A DNA stretch of 64,000 bases from Enterobacteriaceae bacterium B14 (GCA_000307305.1 DF158882.1:1473778-1537777), one strand, 5' to 3'. Counted from the stretch's first letter, positions 30,378 through 39,312 are shown. The notes: generated from the sequence alone by a model not told the origin. A program made the numbers and translations.

Positions 30378-31528
30378 TGTTATCTGTCAGACAAAATCAG
30401 AACATTTTTACCCAGCAATTTGGTTACACCTCAACACTCACCATTCAGGCTCCAGGCCGGGTCAATTTGATCGGTGAACACACAGATTACAATGAGGGTT
30501 TTGTGCTGCCATGCGCCATTGATTACCAGACAGTAATCAGTTGTGCAAAACGCAGCGATCGCCAAATACGTGTTGTGGCGGCCGATTATGAGTGTCAGCA
30601 AGATATCTTCTCCCTCGATGAAAACATTCTCCATCATCCCGACTTGATGTGGGCTAACTATGTTCGCGGCATCATTCTCCATCTGATGGCGTTAGATAAT
30701 AGCTTTGGCGGCGCTGACATGGTGATTAGCGGCAATATTCCACAAGGTGCAGGGCTAAGTTCGTCGGCATCGCTAGAAGTGGCGGTAGGCAAAGCGATTC
30801 AAGCGCTGTATCAGCTTCCTCTTGATGGAGTTGCTCTCGCATTAAATGGACAAAAAGCAGAAAACCTGTTTGTTGGGTGCAATTGCGGGATTATGGATCA
30901 GTTAATCTCTGCGCTGGGGGAAAAAGACCATGCGCTACTTATTGATTGCCGCTCTCTTGAGACATTCCCTGTCTCCATGCCGGATGATATTGCCGTCGTG
31001 ATTATCAATTCAAATGTGAAACGTGGTTTGGTGGGCAGTGAATACAACACACGCCGCGCACAATGCGAGGCCGCAGCACACTTCTTTGATGTTAAGGCAC
31101 TGCGTGACATTGATTTGATGCAATTTGAAGCTAAAAAGAGTGGCCTAGACCCACTCGTCGCTCGCAGGGCCAAACATGTTATCAGTGAAAATACCAGAAC
31201 CTTGGCAGCCGCTGAAGCACTGAGCCAAGGGGACTTACCCCGTATAGGGGTCTTAATGGCAGAATCTCACGTCTCTATGCGCGATGATTTCGACATCACC
31301 GTGCCTCAAATCGATCTGTTAGTGGATATAGTAAAACAGGAGATAGGCATACACGGTGGTGTACGCATGACGGGCGGCGGCTTTGGTGGCTGTATTGTTG
31401 CTCTTTTACCTCAAAACTTAGTTGAACCCGTTCGTACTGCCGTTGCATTGCAATATAAAAAAGCAACGGGACTTCAGGAGACATTTTATGTCTGCCATCC
31501 ATCACAAGGAGCAAGTGTTATATGCTAA
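30377..31528 (+). CDS. galK: Galactokinase GalK
   Basis: A 383-residue GHMP kinase that phosphorylates galactose at C1. The galactokinase signature [19 protein letters not shown], the ATP motif [14 protein letters not shown], and the C-terminal [17 protein letters not shown] are intact. It overlaps galT by one base and galM by seven, giving tight coupling in the operon. Confidence 0.98.
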   Translation: MLSVRQNQNIFTQQFGYTSTLTIQAPGRVNLIGEHTDYNEGFVLPCAIDYQTVISCAKRSDRQIRVVAADYECQQDIFSLDENILHHPDLMWANYVRGIILHLMALDNSFGGADMVISGNIPQGAGLSSSASLEVAVGKAIQALYQLPLDGVALALNGQKAENLFVGCNCGIMDQLISALGEKDHALLIDCRSLETFPVSMPDDIAVVIINSNVKRGLVGSEYNTRRAQCEAAAHFFDVKALRDIDLMQFEAKKSGLDPLVARRAKHVISENTRTLAAAEALSQGDLPRIGVLMAESHVSMRDDFDITVPQIDLLVDIVKQEIGIHGGVRMTGGGFGGCIVALLPQNLVEPVRTAVALQYKKATGLQETFYVCHPSQGASVIC

Positions 31529-32568
31529 CTCAGCAAAATCAAGCAGTGGCACCTGATGGTCTGCCGTTTAATATCATTTCACTGCGTAATGCTAATGGTA
31601 CTGTACTGGATGTGATGGACTGGGGAGCAACCTGGCTCTCTTGCCATTTTCCCCTTGCGGATGGTGAGGTTCGCAATGTCGTCCTAGGGTGTGCGAAACC
31701 GGAAGACTATTTACGTCAGAAGGCTTTCTTAGGGGCAACCGTAGGCCGCTACGCAAACCGTATCGCCAACGCAACGCTGAATAATCATGGTCACCCGATC
31801 GCTTTGGTCGCCAATCAGGATCAACATCAGCTTCATGGTGGGCCAAATAGCTTTGATAAGCGTCGCTGGAAAATCCTTAACCAGAGCCTTCAACAGGTAA
31901 CGCTACACATTACTTCTGAAGATGGCGACTGTGGTTTTCCCGGTAATTTAGTAGCAGAAGTCAGTTATACCCTCACTGACGATAACCGTGTGGAGATTTG
32001 TTATCGTGCTAAGGTCGATCGCTCATGCCCAATCAATTTCACAAATCACGCTTATTTTAATTTAGAGGGAGAAGCAGCAGGAGACGTACGAAACCATAAG
32101 CTTCAGATTTTTGCCGATACCTACCTTCCTGTTGATACCGCTGGCATACCTACTGCGGGATTAACTCGCGTTGACGGCTCTGGGATGGATTTCCGCCAAC
32201 CTAAAAGAGTGATGCAGGATTTCCTGCAAGATCATGATCAACAACTCGTCAGCGGTTACGACCATGCCTTTTTACTCAAACCCGAGTGCCACAGCGGAGA
32301 AAAACCTGCCGCCATACTTTGGTCACCAGATAATAAAGTGCAATTAACGGTTTATACCGATAAACCAGCAGTACAGTTTTATAGCGGAAATTTTTTGGCG
32401 GGGGCAGTCTCCCATCACGGAGAGTATGAAAACTTTGCGGGCCTCGCCCTGGAAAGTGAATTTTTACCGGATAGCCCAAATCACCCTGAATGGCCGCAAC
32501 CAGATTGCTGGTTAAAACCCGAAGATGAATACCGTTCTACCACGGTATATCAGCTCACCGCACTGTAA
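31522..32568 (+). CDS. galM: Aldose 1-epimerase (galactose mutarotase) GalM
   Basis: A 348-residue mutarotase that converts beta- to alpha-D-galactose for GalK. Family motifs include [42 protein letters not shown] (catalytic His), and [18 protein letters not shown] (catalytic Glu). It overlaps the end of galK and is followed by a 12-bp hairpin terminator. Confidence 0.97.
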   Translation: MLTQQNQAVAPDGLPFNIISLRNANGTVLDVMDWGATWLSCHFPLADGEVRNVVLGCAKPEDYLRQKAFLGATVGRYANRIANATLNNHGHPIALVANQDQHQLHGGPNSFDKRRWKILNQSLQQVTLHITSEDGDCGFPGNLVAEVSYTLTDDNRVEICYRAKVDRSCPINFTNHAYFNLEGEAAGDVRNHKLQIFADTYLPVDTAGIPTAGLTRVDGSGMDFRQPKRVMQDFLQDHDQQLVSGYDHAFLLKPECHSGEKPAAILWSPDNKVQLTVYTDKPAVQFYSGNFLAGAVSHHGEYENFAGLALESEFLPDSPNHPEWPQPDCWLKPEDEYRSTTVYQLTAL

Positions 32569-32596
32569 TTTACAGTGCTCGATTGCCACACTCTAG

Positions 32597-32628
32597 CGGC
32601 AGTAATAACATCATTTTTATTACTGCCG
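32597..32628. terminator. Hairpin terminator between galM and ybjQ
   Basis: Perfect 12-bp arms (CGGCAGTAATAA / TTATTACTGCCG) with an 8-base loop, between two convergent genes. The flanking U-run is weak on both strands, so efficiency is uncertain. Confidence 0.6.
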
Positions 32629-32656
32629 ACTATCTGAAGTGTAAACAGATGATGAA

Positions 32657-32974
32657 TTAAATTTTTACCGCAGTGCCGGATACCGTTACCATCAGCATAC
32701 TGCTGTCTTTTCCTACCGTTTCATAATCAATATCTATACCGACAACAGCATTTGCACCGAGCTCTGCGGCCTGTTCGGCTAGCTCTTTAAATGCAATCTC
32801 GCGAGCTTTACGCAACTCTTTCTCATAAGCGCCAGAACGCCCACCGACGATATCCCTTACACTCGCAAAAAAGTCTCGAAACACATTCGCACCAAGAATG
32901 GCTTCGCCAGTGACAACGCCATAGTACTGTTTGATGGGTTGGCCTTCTAAGGTTGGCGTGGTAGATAGCTGCAT
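32657..32974 (-). CDS. ybjQ: YbjQ family (UPF0145) protein
   Basis: A 105-residue protein nearly colinear with E. coli Ybj[55 protein letters not shown], and [13 protein letters not shown]. The family forms pentamers and has been linked to heavy-metal binding; its function is not established. The gene stands alone between galM and psiF and has a GGAGAAAG ribosome-binding site. In E. coli ybjQ lies elsewhere, so local order has changed. Confidence 0.93.
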   Translation of the reverse strand: MQLSTTPTLEGQPIKQYYGVVTGEAILGANVFRDFFASVRDIVGGRSGAYEKELRKAREIAFKELAEQAAELGANAVVGIDIDYETVGKDSSMLMVTVSGTAVKI

Positions 32975-33294
32975 GGTCTTTCTCCTATCAAAAGAATATA
33001 TAGAGTGCTCGTAGAGTCGCTAAGTTCAATTATCACTTCTAGCCAGAAAACTCAGAAGAACACGGATGTATGAACTTAATGCATTAACAAGCAAATTCAA
33101 TCCGTCATTTTGCCTAGCCCTATCTATATACCTTCCAATATTTAAAATAATGTTAAGTATCGAAGGTGTATTTTTTCATTCGCCTCAGTATTAACAGAAC
33201 TCATATCTTATTCACTTATCAAGAAGAAAGTTGTCGATTCACTTTTCTTGCGTCTACGCTTATATCGAACTCCACTTCTTTAAAGGATATCGTT

Positions 33295-33630
33295 ATGCGT
33301 CAGTATGTATTATTTCCACTATTAGGCTGTCTACTGTTCTCTTATGGTGCTATCGCAGCTGAAACAACCACTAAAGCGCCTTCAGAAGCTCAATTAGCAC
33401 AGCGACAAAAGATGGCTGACTGCAATAAAGATGCTGCCACGAAATCATTGAAGGGCGATGATAGAAAAGCATTTATGAGTAATTGCTTAAAAGATAAACC
33501 TGTCCCTATGAATAAACCCTCAAGCCAACAAGAAAAAATGAAATCATGTAATGCAGAGGCTGGTAATAAGGCTTTAAAAGGCGATGAGCGTAAAACCTTT
33601 ATGAGTACCTGCTTGAAAAAAGCAGCTTAA
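33295..33630 (+). CDS. psiF: PsiF-family periplasmic protein
   Basis: A 111-residue protein with a signal peptide (about 1-20, ending IAA) and two copies of the PsiF repeat, K-M-x-x-C-N-x-x-A...LKGD-x-R-K-x-F/Y-M-S-x-C-L-K (residues ~38-64 and ~79-107). E. coli psiF is phosphate-starvation inducible and of unknown function. The frame is open upstream to 33166, but ATG 33295 follows AAAGGATATCGTT and begins the signal peptide. I saw no clear Pho box upstream. Confidence 0.88.
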   Translation: MRQYVLFPLLGCLLFSYGAIAAETTTKAPSEAQLAQRQKMADCNKDAATKSLKGDDRKAFMSNCLKDKPVPMNKPSSQQEKMKSCNAEAGNKALKGDERKTFMSTCLKKAA

Positions 33631-33652
33631 ATCAAAAATCGTCCAGCACATT

Positions 33653-33688
33653 TTTAAGGGAAACTTGAGTGGATAGCTTTCCCTTAAA
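33653..33688 (+). terminator. Hairpin downstream of psiF
   Basis: Eleven-base arms TTTAAGGGAAA and TTTCCCTTAAA with a 14-base loop, 22 bp after the psiF stop. No U-run follows, so termination is plausible but not certain. Confidence 0.45.
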
Positions 33689-33794
33689 CGCTGCCCCTCC
33701 CCGATTCAAACCCACACTTTCAACACCATTGAGACAAAAATTTAGCTATCGTTAGTAACTAGAGATTGCTGTGAAAGGTCGATTAACAGTATAT

Positions 33795-33809
33795 TGATAA
33801 TAGTTATCA
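33795..33809. promoter_or_regulatory. Fur-type box upstream of gpmA
   Basis: TGATAAT-A-GTTATCA matches the Fur 7-1-7 inverted repeat (TGATAAT-N-ATTATCA) with one mismatch. It lies 33 bp upstream of gpmA. E. coli gpmA has been reported as a Fur-controlled gene. Confidence 0.7.
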
Positions 33810-33841
33810 TTCAAAATTCAGAACAGTGAAGGAGTTGAACC

Positions 33842-34594
33842 ATGGCTGTGACCAAACTGGTATTAGTGAGACACGGTGAAAGCGAGTGGAATAAGGAAAA
33901 CCGTTTTACCGGCTGGACTGATGTAGAGCTTTCCGACAAAGGCCGTTCTGAAGCCAAACAGGCTGGGCAGCTATTAAAGGAAGAAGGGTTCCATTTTGAT
34001 TTTGCCTATACTTCTGTGCTTAAGCGCGCCATCCATACTCTGTGGAGCATTCTTGATGAGATGGAGCAGCAGTGGTTACCGGTAGAGAAATCTTGGAAAC
34101 TTAATGAAAGACACTACGGTGCTCTGCAAGGGTTAAATAAAGCAGAAACAGCTCAAAAATATGGTGACGAACAGGTAAAACAGTGGCGACGTGGTTTTGC
34201 CATTACACCACCAGAGCTGGCTCTCGAAGATGAGCGCTACCCAGGACATGATCCACGCTATGCACATCTGAGTAAGACTGAGCTTCCTGTTACAGAAAGT
34301 CTTGCAAGTACGATCGACCGAGTGATCCCTTACTGGGATAAAGTAATCAAACCCCGAATCACTCGCGGCGAAAAGATCATTATCGCTGCACATGGCAACT
34401 CACTACGAGCCTTAGTTAAGTATCTGGACAAACTCAGCGAAGATGAAATCTTAGAGTTAAACATTCCAACGGGCGTACCATTGGTCTATGAATTTGATGA
34501 GCAGATGAACCCGATTAAGAGCTACTATCTGGGTAATGCCGATGAAATCGCAGCGAAAGCCGCGGCCGTCGCTAATCAAGGGAAAGCGAAGTAA
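33842..34594 (+). CDS. gpmA: 2,3-bisphosphoglycerate-dependent phosphoglycerate mutase GpmA
   Basis: A 250-residue glycolytic mutase that interconverts 3- and 2-phosphoglycerate via phosphohistidine. The [19 protein letters not shown] motif carries the active-site His, and [15 protein letters not shown] carries the second His. [12 protein letters not shown] is also typical. Length matches E. coli (250). The ATG follows GAAGGAGTTGAACC, a strong ribosome-binding site. Probable iron (Fur) control. Confidence 0.98.
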   Translation: MAVTKLVLVRHGESEWNKENRFTGWTDVELSDKGRSEAKQAGQLLKEEGFHFDFAYTSVLKRAIHTLWSILDEMEQQWLPVEKSWKLNERHYGALQGLNKAETAQKYGDEQVKQWRRGFAITPPELALEDERYPGHDPRYAHLSKTELPVTESLASTIDRVIPYWDKVIKPRITRGEKIIIAAHGNSLRALVKYLDKLSEDEILELNIPTGVPLVYEFDEQMNPIKSYYLGNADEIAAKAAAVANQGKAK

Positions 34595-34636
34595 TTAGAT
34601 AATCTGTTAAGAAAAGTGATTGAGCTAGATGTTGAA

Positions 34637-34664
34637 ATCCGTGTTTATCAAGATAAACACGGAT
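34637..34664. terminator. Perfect 13-bp hairpin between gpmA and aroG
   Basis: Arms ATCCGTGTTTATC and GATAAACACGGAT are separated by only two bases, between convergent genes. The U-run is poor on both strands; likely a bidirectional transcription or mRNA end. Confidence 0.6.
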
Positions 34665-34692
34665 CATAATTAAAGATAAGAGATGATAGGTT

Positions 34693-35742
34693 CTAACCGC
34701 GACGGGCTTTCACCGCTTCGGCCAGCTGTTTCAGTAAGACTTCGGTATCTTCCCAACCAATACAAGCGTCGGTAATACTCTGGCCATAGCATAGCTCACC
34801 TTTATCAGCACTTTGGTTGCCTTCCACTAAATGACTCTCAACCATCACACCAATAATAGACTTTTCACCATTCGCTATCTGATGAGAAACATCCGTACAA
34901 ACATCCATCTGCTTTTTAAATTGCTTGCTGCTGTTTGCATGGCTGAAATCGATCATAATTTTTGGCGTCAAGCCTGCTTTAGTTAGCCCTTCTTTTACTT
35001 CACTTACATGGCTTGCACTATAGTTTGGCTCTTTGCCACCACGCAGAATGATATGGCAATCTTCATTACCCGCCGTATTGACGATCGCCGAATGGCCATA
35101 TTTTGTGACAGAGAGGAAACAGTGAGGCGCACTGGCTGCCCCTATCGCATCGATGGCAACTTTAATCGTACCATCGGTGCCATTCTTGAAACCAACAGGG
35201 CAAGAGAGGCCTGATGCCAACTCACGGTGAACCTGTGATTCAGTTGTTCTCGCACCAATCGCACCCCAGCTCATCATATCGCCCAGATACTGAGGGGTGA
35301 TCATGTCGAGGAATTCGCCTGCAGTTGGCATTCCCGCATCGTTAATATCTAACAGCAATTTACGAGCAATGCGTAAACCATCATTAATCTGATAACTATT
35401 GTCCATATACGGATCGTTGATTAACCCTTTCCAACCTACAGTGGTTCGTGGTTTTTCAAAATAGACTCTCATGACTATTTCAAGCTCACCCTGCAATTGC
35501 TCACGCAATACCGCAAGGCGACCTGCATATTCATGTGCAGCTTTCACATCATGGATGGAACAAGGGCCAATAACCACCAATAGGCGCTCATCTTTGCCTT
35601 CCAGAATCTGGTGAATGGCTTTGCGAGAATGGGATACCGTTTCAGCAGAACGTTCTGTTGCAGGAAATTTTTCTAACAAAGCAACCGGAGGTAGAAGTTC
35701 CTTTATTTCTTTTATGCGCAGGTCATCATTTTCGTAATTCAT
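34693..35742 (-). CDS. aroG: 3-deoxy-7-phosphoheptulonate (DAHP) synthase AroG
   Basis: A 349-residue class-I DAHP synthase, the first step of the shikimate pathway (PEP + erythrose-4-phosphate). It aligns residue for residue with E. coli AroG: LLVVIGPCSIHD, YFEKPRTTVGWKGL, IGARTTESQVHRELASGL, IMIDFSHANSSKQ and GVMVESHLVEGNQ. It is assigned to the Phe-sensitive isoenzyme by overall resemblance and by its place beside gpmA. A 12-bp inverted repeat lies in the leader. nadA is upstream on the same strand, 182 bp away. Confidence 0.96.
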   Translation of the reverse strand: MNYENDDLRIKEIKELLPPVALLEKFPATERSAETVSHSRKAIHQILEGKDERLLVVIGPCSIHDVKAAHEYAGRLAVLREQLQGELEIVMRVYFEKPRTTVGWKGLINDPYMDNSYQINDGLRIARKLLLDINDAGMPTAGEFLDMITPQYLGDMMSWGAIGARTTESQVHRELASGLSCPVGFKNGTDGTIKVAIDAIGAASAPHCFLSVTKYGHSAIVNTAGNEDCHIILRGGKEPNYSASHVSEVKEGLTKAGLTPKIMIDFSHANSSKQFKKQMDVCTDVSHQIANGEKSIIGVMVESHLVEGNQSADKGELCYGQSITDACIGWEDTEVLLKQLAEAVKARRG

Positions 35743-35756
35743 AGCTATTCCACTCG

Positions 35757-35810
35757 GCGTTTTGTCAGTAACAATAAATAAAGAACCCCCAATCTAGCCT
35801 GACAAAACGC
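35757..35810 (-). repeat. Inverted repeat in the aroG leader
   Basis: Perfect 12-bp arms (GCGTTTTGTCAG and CTGACAAAACGC) are separated by 30 bases. The arm nearest the gene ends 14 bp before the aroG ATG, next to the ribosome-binding region. It may form an mRNA hairpin or be a two-part operator. It does not resemble a canonical TyrR box (TGTAAA-N6-TTTACA). Confidence 0.6.
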
Positions 35811-35924
35811 TGCTGTAAATGGTTAGCCAATCTCATTCAAGCTATCCACAGTTTTTAGATGGTTTTTTTAACAAAAAATCCGATAAAAAGAATCATTTGA
35901 ACGCATCAATATGCCCCTTACTCT

Positions 35925-36977
35925 CTACTTCGATTGTGCTTTAAGCCTGTTAGCAAAATCTAACATTCTATTAAGTGGAATAAGAGCCTGCTCACGCAGT
36001 TTTGCATCAACATATATCTCATGCTGCCTCTCATTCCTCTCCAGCACCTCCACGATGGCCTGGAGTCCATTCATTGCCATCCAAGGGCAATGAGCGCAGG
36101 TTCGACATGTTGCCCCTTCTCCTGCCGTCGGTGCTTCAAAAAGTTCTTTATCAGGACAAGCCTGCTGCATTTTATAAAAGATGCCGCGGTCGGTAGCCAC
36201 AATCATCTTGCTCTGAGGAAGCTTCAGAGCCGCTTGAATAAGCTGGCTCGTTGACCCAACGGCATCCGCCATATCAACGATGGACTGGGGTGATTCTGGA
36301 TGGACTAAAATGGCAGCATCAGGGTGAAGATGCTTCATATTGGCCAGTGCTTGCGCCTTAAATTCATCGTGCACAATGCAAGCACCTTGCCAGCAGAGAA
36401 TGTCTGCTCCTGTCTGTTTTTGCACATAACGCCCAAGGTGCTTATCGGGTGCCCATAGGATCTTCTCCCCCAAACTATCCAAATGCTCAATCAGCTCTAC
36501 TGCAATACTGGAAGTAACCACCCAGTCTGCCCTTGCCTTCACCGCTGCCGAGGTATTCGCATAAACCACAACAGTACGGTCGGGATGCAAATCGCAGAAA
36601 GCGTTAAATTCCTCTATCGGGCACCCTAAATCTAATGAGCATTCAGCCTGTAGTGTCGGCATTAAAATACGTTTCTCTGGGCTGAGAATTTTTGCGGTCT
36701 CCCCCATGAAACGTACACCGGCAACAAGTAATGTCGATGCAGGGTGGTTATTGCCAAAGCGAGCCATTTCTAGAGAGTCGGCAACACACCCACCGGTCTC
36801 TTCAGCCAGAGATTGAATCTCAGGGTCGGTATAGTAATGAGCAACCATGACTGCATCGCGCTGTTTTAGCAGTTTCTTGATTCGCTCACGGTAGGCGTAT
36901 TTTTGCTCACGGCTCAACGGTGCGTTTTTCAGAGGAAAAGGATAGCTCGCAGTGCTTATATCAAAAGCCTCTTTCAT
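35925..36977 (-). CDS. nadA: Quinolinate synthase NadA
   Basis: A 350-residue [4Fe-4S] enzyme that condenses iminoaspartate with dihydroxyacetone phosphate in NAD synthesis. Visible are [34 protein letters not shown], the HPESP motif, and the C-terminal cysteine-rich segment [13 protein letters not shown]. Length is close to E. coli (347). pnuC, which follows nadA in E. coli, is absent; aroG follows directly. A NadR-like site lies upstream. Confidence 0.97.
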   Translation of the reverse strand: MKEAFDISTASYPFPLKNAPLSREQKYAYRERIKKLLKQRDAVMVAHYYTDPEIQSLAEETGGCVADSLEMARFGNNHPASTLLVAGVRFMGETAKILSPEKRILMPTLQAECSLDLGCPIEEFNAFCDLHPDRTVVVYANTSAAVKARADWVVTSSIAVELIEHLDSLGEKILWAPDKHLGRYVQKQTGADILCWQGACIVHDEFKAQALANMKHLHPDAAILVHPESPQSIVDMADAVGSTSQLIQAALKLPQSKMIVATDRGIFYKMQQACPDKELFEAPTAGEGATCRTCAHCPWMAMNGLQAIVEVLERNERQHEIYVDAKLREQALIPLNRMLDFANRLKAQSK

Positions 36978-37036
36978 TACTCTTTACCTTAAGATGACGG
37001 TGATGGCTATGGGTAAACGCTGTAGATATTACACAA

Positions 37037-37054
37037 AGTTTAATATAAGAAACA
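37037..37054. promoter_or_regulatory. Possible NadR box upstream of nadA
   Basis: AGTTTA-N6-GAAACA resembles the NadR site TGTTTA-N6-TAAACA at 5 of 6 positions in each half. It is 60 bp upstream of the nadA start, a suitable position for repression. The motif is short, so chance occurrence cannot be excluded. Confidence 0.45.
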
Positions 37055-37263
37055 TTGCAGTTTAATTTTATCGTATTTTCCGGCTAAAAATTCCAGAAAG
37101 GCAATAAATTTCAGAAAATAGCTAAATTAGAGCAGAACCTAAAAGAGATAAGTTTAATTTATTTAACATTGAGCTATCAGATACACCAAAAGTACATATA
37201 TAACTTTAAATAGCTTATGCGAAAGGTATAAACAAGGAAGTGTTCGGGATTACTCGGCTATGA

Positions 37264-37383
37264 TTCGTGATTTAATCGAACCTGAACACAGACTCTCATC
37301 CCGCACTATTGTGCGATATGGGATATTGGGTGATTTTGAATATGCTAAAGATCTTACTTAAGAATGGTGGGTCGTGCAGGATT
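37264..37383. repeat. Direct repeat copy A (tRNA-Lys downstream flank plus tRNA 3' end)
   Basis: 120 bp that recur at 37444-37563 with four mismatches. The last 19 bases are the 3' end of a tRNA-Lys gene. It is the degenerate copy because the rest of the tRNA is missing. Confidence 0.9.
37365..37383 (-). pseudogene. tRNA-Lys 3' remnant
   Basis: 19 bases identical to the CCA end, acceptor 3' strand and part of the T-arm of the adjacent tRNA-Lys genes. The match stops inside the T-arm, where unrelated hairpin-rich sequence takes over. It cannot encode a tRNA. Confidence 0.85.
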
Positions 37384-37454
37384 GACTTCGTCCCATTCTG
37401 GGACTCGCCCTACGGGCAACGCTAGCGCGTTGTCCTAAATCACTTCGTGATTTA
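37384..37454. repeat. Cluster of small palindromes inside the tRNA-flank duplication
   Basis: Consecutive short hairpins: GACTTCGTC, GTCCCATTCTGGGAC, GCCCTACGGGC, CAACGCTAGCGCGTTG and AAATCACTTCGTGATTT. Such density is unlike the surrounding AT-rich DNA. It resembles extragenic palindromic elements, but I do not recognise a named family. Confidence 0.55.
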
Positions 37455-37563
37455 GTCAAACCTGAACACAGGTTCTCATCCCGCACTATTGTGCGATATG
37501 GGATATTGGGTGATTTTGAATATGCTAAAGATCTTACTTAAGAATGGTGGGTCGTGCAGGATT
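37444..37563. repeat. Direct repeat copy B (spans the 3' end of an intact tRNA-Lys)
   Basis: Second copy of the 120-bp repeat. Here it continues into the intact tRNA-Lys gene at 37545-37620. Copy A lies exactly 180 bp to the left. Confidence 0.9.
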
Positions 37564-37620
37564 CGAACCTGCGACCAATTGATTAAAAGTCAACTGCTCT
37601 ACCAACTGAGCTAACGACCC
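37545..37620 (-). tRNA. tRNA-Lys (anticodon TTT), third in the array
   Basis: A 76-base gene with encoded CCA. On the minus strand it begins GGGTCGTTAGCTCAGTTGG; the anticodon loop is CTTTTAA and the T-arm contains GGTTCGAATCC. The sequence is identical to the two copies upstream. This is the lysT-type locus between the tol operon and nadA in E. coli. Confidence 0.97.
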
Positions 37621-37659
37621 TCTGGGAAGATATATTTAAATCTAAGTACTGCTAAATTA

Positions 37660-37735
37660 TGGTGGGTCGTGCAGGATTCGAACCTGCGACCAATTGATTA
37701 AAAGTCAACTGCTCTACCAACTGAGCTAACGACCC
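37660..37735 (-). tRNA. tRNA-Lys (anticodon TTT), second in the array
   Basis: A 76-base gene identical to its neighbours, with a 39-bp spacer on each side. The 115-bp units (tRNA plus spacer) are tandemly repeated and the two spacers are near-identical, which points to recent duplication or gene conversion. Confidence 0.97.
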
Positions 37736-37774
37736 TCTGGGAGGATATATCTAAATCTAAGTACAACTAAATCA

Positions 37775-37850
37775 TGGTGGGTCGTGCAGGATTCGAACCT
37801 GCGACCAATTGATTAAAAGTCAACTGCTCTACCAACTGAGCTAACGACCC
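37775..37850 (-). tRNA. tRNA-Lys (anticodon TTT), first in the array
   Basis: A 76-base gene identical to the other two; it is promoter-proximal. The corresponding E. coli cluster mixes Lys and Val tRNAs, whereas no tRNA-Val is seen here. Confidence 0.97.
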
Positions 37851-37901
37851 ATGATTTTAGCCATGCATAATCAACATCATTATGCCTTGGCAACGGCGGC
37901 A

Positions 37902-37930
37902 TATATTACTAATTTCTCAGGTCAGTGCAA
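37902..37930 (-). promoter_or_regulatory. Probable promoter of the tRNA-Lys array
   Basis: On the minus strand TTGCAC (-35) and AATATA (-10) are 17 bases apart, followed at once by the GC-rich GCCGCCG discriminator typical of stringently controlled stable-RNA promoters. It is 52 bp upstream of the first tRNA. Confidence 0.6.
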
Positions 37931-37978
37931 CAAAAACTTTGGATTAATGCATTCAACTGCTTGATTATCACACGTTAT

Positions 37979-38014
37979 GGCCCAGAAATTAGACATAATG
38001 CTCATTTCTGGGCC
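37979..38014 (-). terminator. Hairpin after cpoB
   Basis: Perfect 11-bp arms (GGCCCAGAAAT / ATTTCTGGGCC) with a 14-base loop, 11 bp beyond the cpoB stop. No U-run follows; it probably marks the end of the tol-pal mRNA. Confidence 0.5.
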
Positions 38015-38024
38015 CAAATACGTA

Positions 38025-38756
38025 TTACATTGAAGACAGTCGCTTTTGCGCCTGTTTAGAGGCTTCAGTGCTCGGATAGAGCTTAACCACCTGTTGATAA
38101 ACAGCTTTTGCTTTATCAGCTTGCCCTTTATCTTGCATGATTAACCCGACCTTAAACATCGCATCAGGACTTTTTGGTGATTTGGGATAATTCTTTACTA
38201 CATTAGCAAAATAGTACGCCGCATCATCTTTCTTACCTTTATTGTAGTTCAACTGCCCTAACCAATAGTTAGCGTTAGGTTGGTAAGTAGATTTTGGGTA
38301 TTGTTTCACGAAGGTCTGAAAAGCGGTGATTGCATCATCATACTGCTTCTTTTCTAAAGCCAGGGATGCTGCTGCATTATAATCTGCATTCTCATCCCCT
38401 GTTGATGCTGCTACAGCTCCACCAGATCCCTCTGTAGAGTTAGATTCATCCCCAGCAGACTGCGCACTTCCCTCACTGGAGGAAAGCTGCTTTTGTGCCT
38501 GATCAAGCTTGTACTGGCTCTGCTGCAATTGCCCACGCAGATTCTCAATATCACGCTGTTGATCGGATACTTGCTGTTGAAGTTGGGTTAAAAGATCACC
38601 TTGAGCATTAGCAATACGCTCTAGTTGGGTGACTCGCTCATCGATAGAGCCTGAACCGACATTACTGATTGGCGCTTGGGCAGTAGCGGCCCATGGAGCC
38701 GCTACGCCAACCAGTAACGACAGACTCAGCAAGTGACGTCTGAAGTTACTGTTCAT
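38025..38756 (-). CDS. cpoB: Cell division coordinator CpoB (YbgF)
   Basis: A 243-residue periplasmic protein. A signal peptide (1-27, ending AQA) is followed by a trimerising coiled coil (about 35-95, rich in Gln and heptads), a Ser/Gly linker, and a C-terminal TPR domain (about 125-243) with YDDAITAFQTFVKQYPKS and YFANVVKNYPKSPKSPDAMFK. CpoB links Tol-Pal constriction of the outer membrane with PBP1B-LpoB peptidoglycan synthesis. Last gene of tolB-pal-cpoB; nine bases after pal. Confidence 0.95.
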   Translation of the reverse strand: MNSNFRRHLLSLSLLVGVAAPWAATAQAPISNVGSGSIDERVTQLERIANAQGDLLTQLQQQVSDQQRDIENLRGQLQQSQYKLDQAQKQLSSSEGSAQSAGDESNSTEGSGGAVAASTGDENADYNAAASLALEKKQYDDAITAFQTFVKQYPKSTYQPNANYWLGQLNYNKGKKDDAAYYFANVVKNYPKSPKSPDAMFKVGLIMQDKGQADKAKAVYQQVVKLYPSTEASKQAQKRLSSM

Positions 38757-38765
38757 GCAATACTC

Positions 38766-39260
38766 TTAGTAAACCAGTACGGCACGACGGTTTTTAGCAT
38801 AAGAAGCTTCGTCGTGGCCCAGTACTGCTGGTTTTTCTTTACCGTAAGATACGATAGAGATCTGGTCAGCAGAAACGCCGCGGCCTTGCAGGTACATTTT
38901 AACTGCGTTAGCACGACGCTCACCTAGAGCGATGTTGTATTCTGGAGTACCGCGCTCATCCGCATGGCCTTCAACAACAACTTTGAAAGAAGAGTTGGTG
39001 CGCAGGAATGCAGCGTGTGCGTCTAACATGGTAGCGAAATCAGAGCTGATATCGAAACGGTCGAAACCGAAGTATACGATGTTGTTGCGCTGTAATTCTT
39101 GTAGTGCTAAGCGTGCTTGTTCATCTAAAGATGAACCATTTTGTGAACCGCCGCCAGCAGTACCATTTTGGTCGTTGCTATCACTTTTGCTAGAACAAGC
39201 AGCAATAGCCAGAACAGGCAATGCTAACATCAGCCCTTTAAGCACTTTATTCAGTTGCAT
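38766..39260 (-). CDS. pal: Peptidoglycan-associated lipoprotein Pal
   Basis: A 164-residue outer-membrane lipoprotein. The lipobox VLAIAAC places the lipidated Cys at residue 22. A Gly/Ser/Asn-rich tether precedes an OmpA-like peptidoglycan-binding domain ([33 protein letters not shown]). It anchors the outer membrane to the wall and binds TolB. Upstream of cpoB by nine bases and downstream of tolB by 52. Confidence 0.98.
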   Translation of the reverse strand: MQLNKVLKGLMLALPVLAIAACSSKSDSNDQNGTAGGGSQNGSSLDEQARLALQELQRNNIVYFGFDRFDISSDFATMLDAHAAFLRTNSSFKVVVEGHADERGTPEYNIALGERRANAVKMYLQGRGVSADQISIVSYGKEKPAVLGHDEASYAKNRRAVLVY

Positions 39261-39312
39261 CTCAATGATCCTTTTAATAGTTTATTACTATACATACATA
39301 TTTACACATGCA

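Larger units (their letters stand above)
36978..37543. other. Gene-free interval upstream of nadA with duplicated tRNA flank
   Basis: About 570 bp without coding sequence between nadA and the tRNA-Lys cluster. It holds a possible NadR box and nadA promoter (36980-37080), AT-rich sequence, and from 37264 a 120-bp duplication of the tRNA downstream flank with a hairpin cluster. Confidence 0.6.

Noticed and set aside
33101..33160. Pho box upstream of psiF
   Set aside because: A single CCGTCAT-like heptamer is present, but no second repeat at the required spacing.
33166..33294. Longer N-terminus for the PsiF protein
   Set aside because: The upstream part is not conserved, would bury the signal peptide inside the protein, and the ATG at 33295 has a proper ribosome-binding site.
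37545..37850. Regular direct repeats with about 39-bp spacers, resembling a CRISPR array
   Set aside because: The repeats are 76-base tRNA-Lys genes with anticodon TTT and encoded CCA, and the spacers are near-identical to each other.
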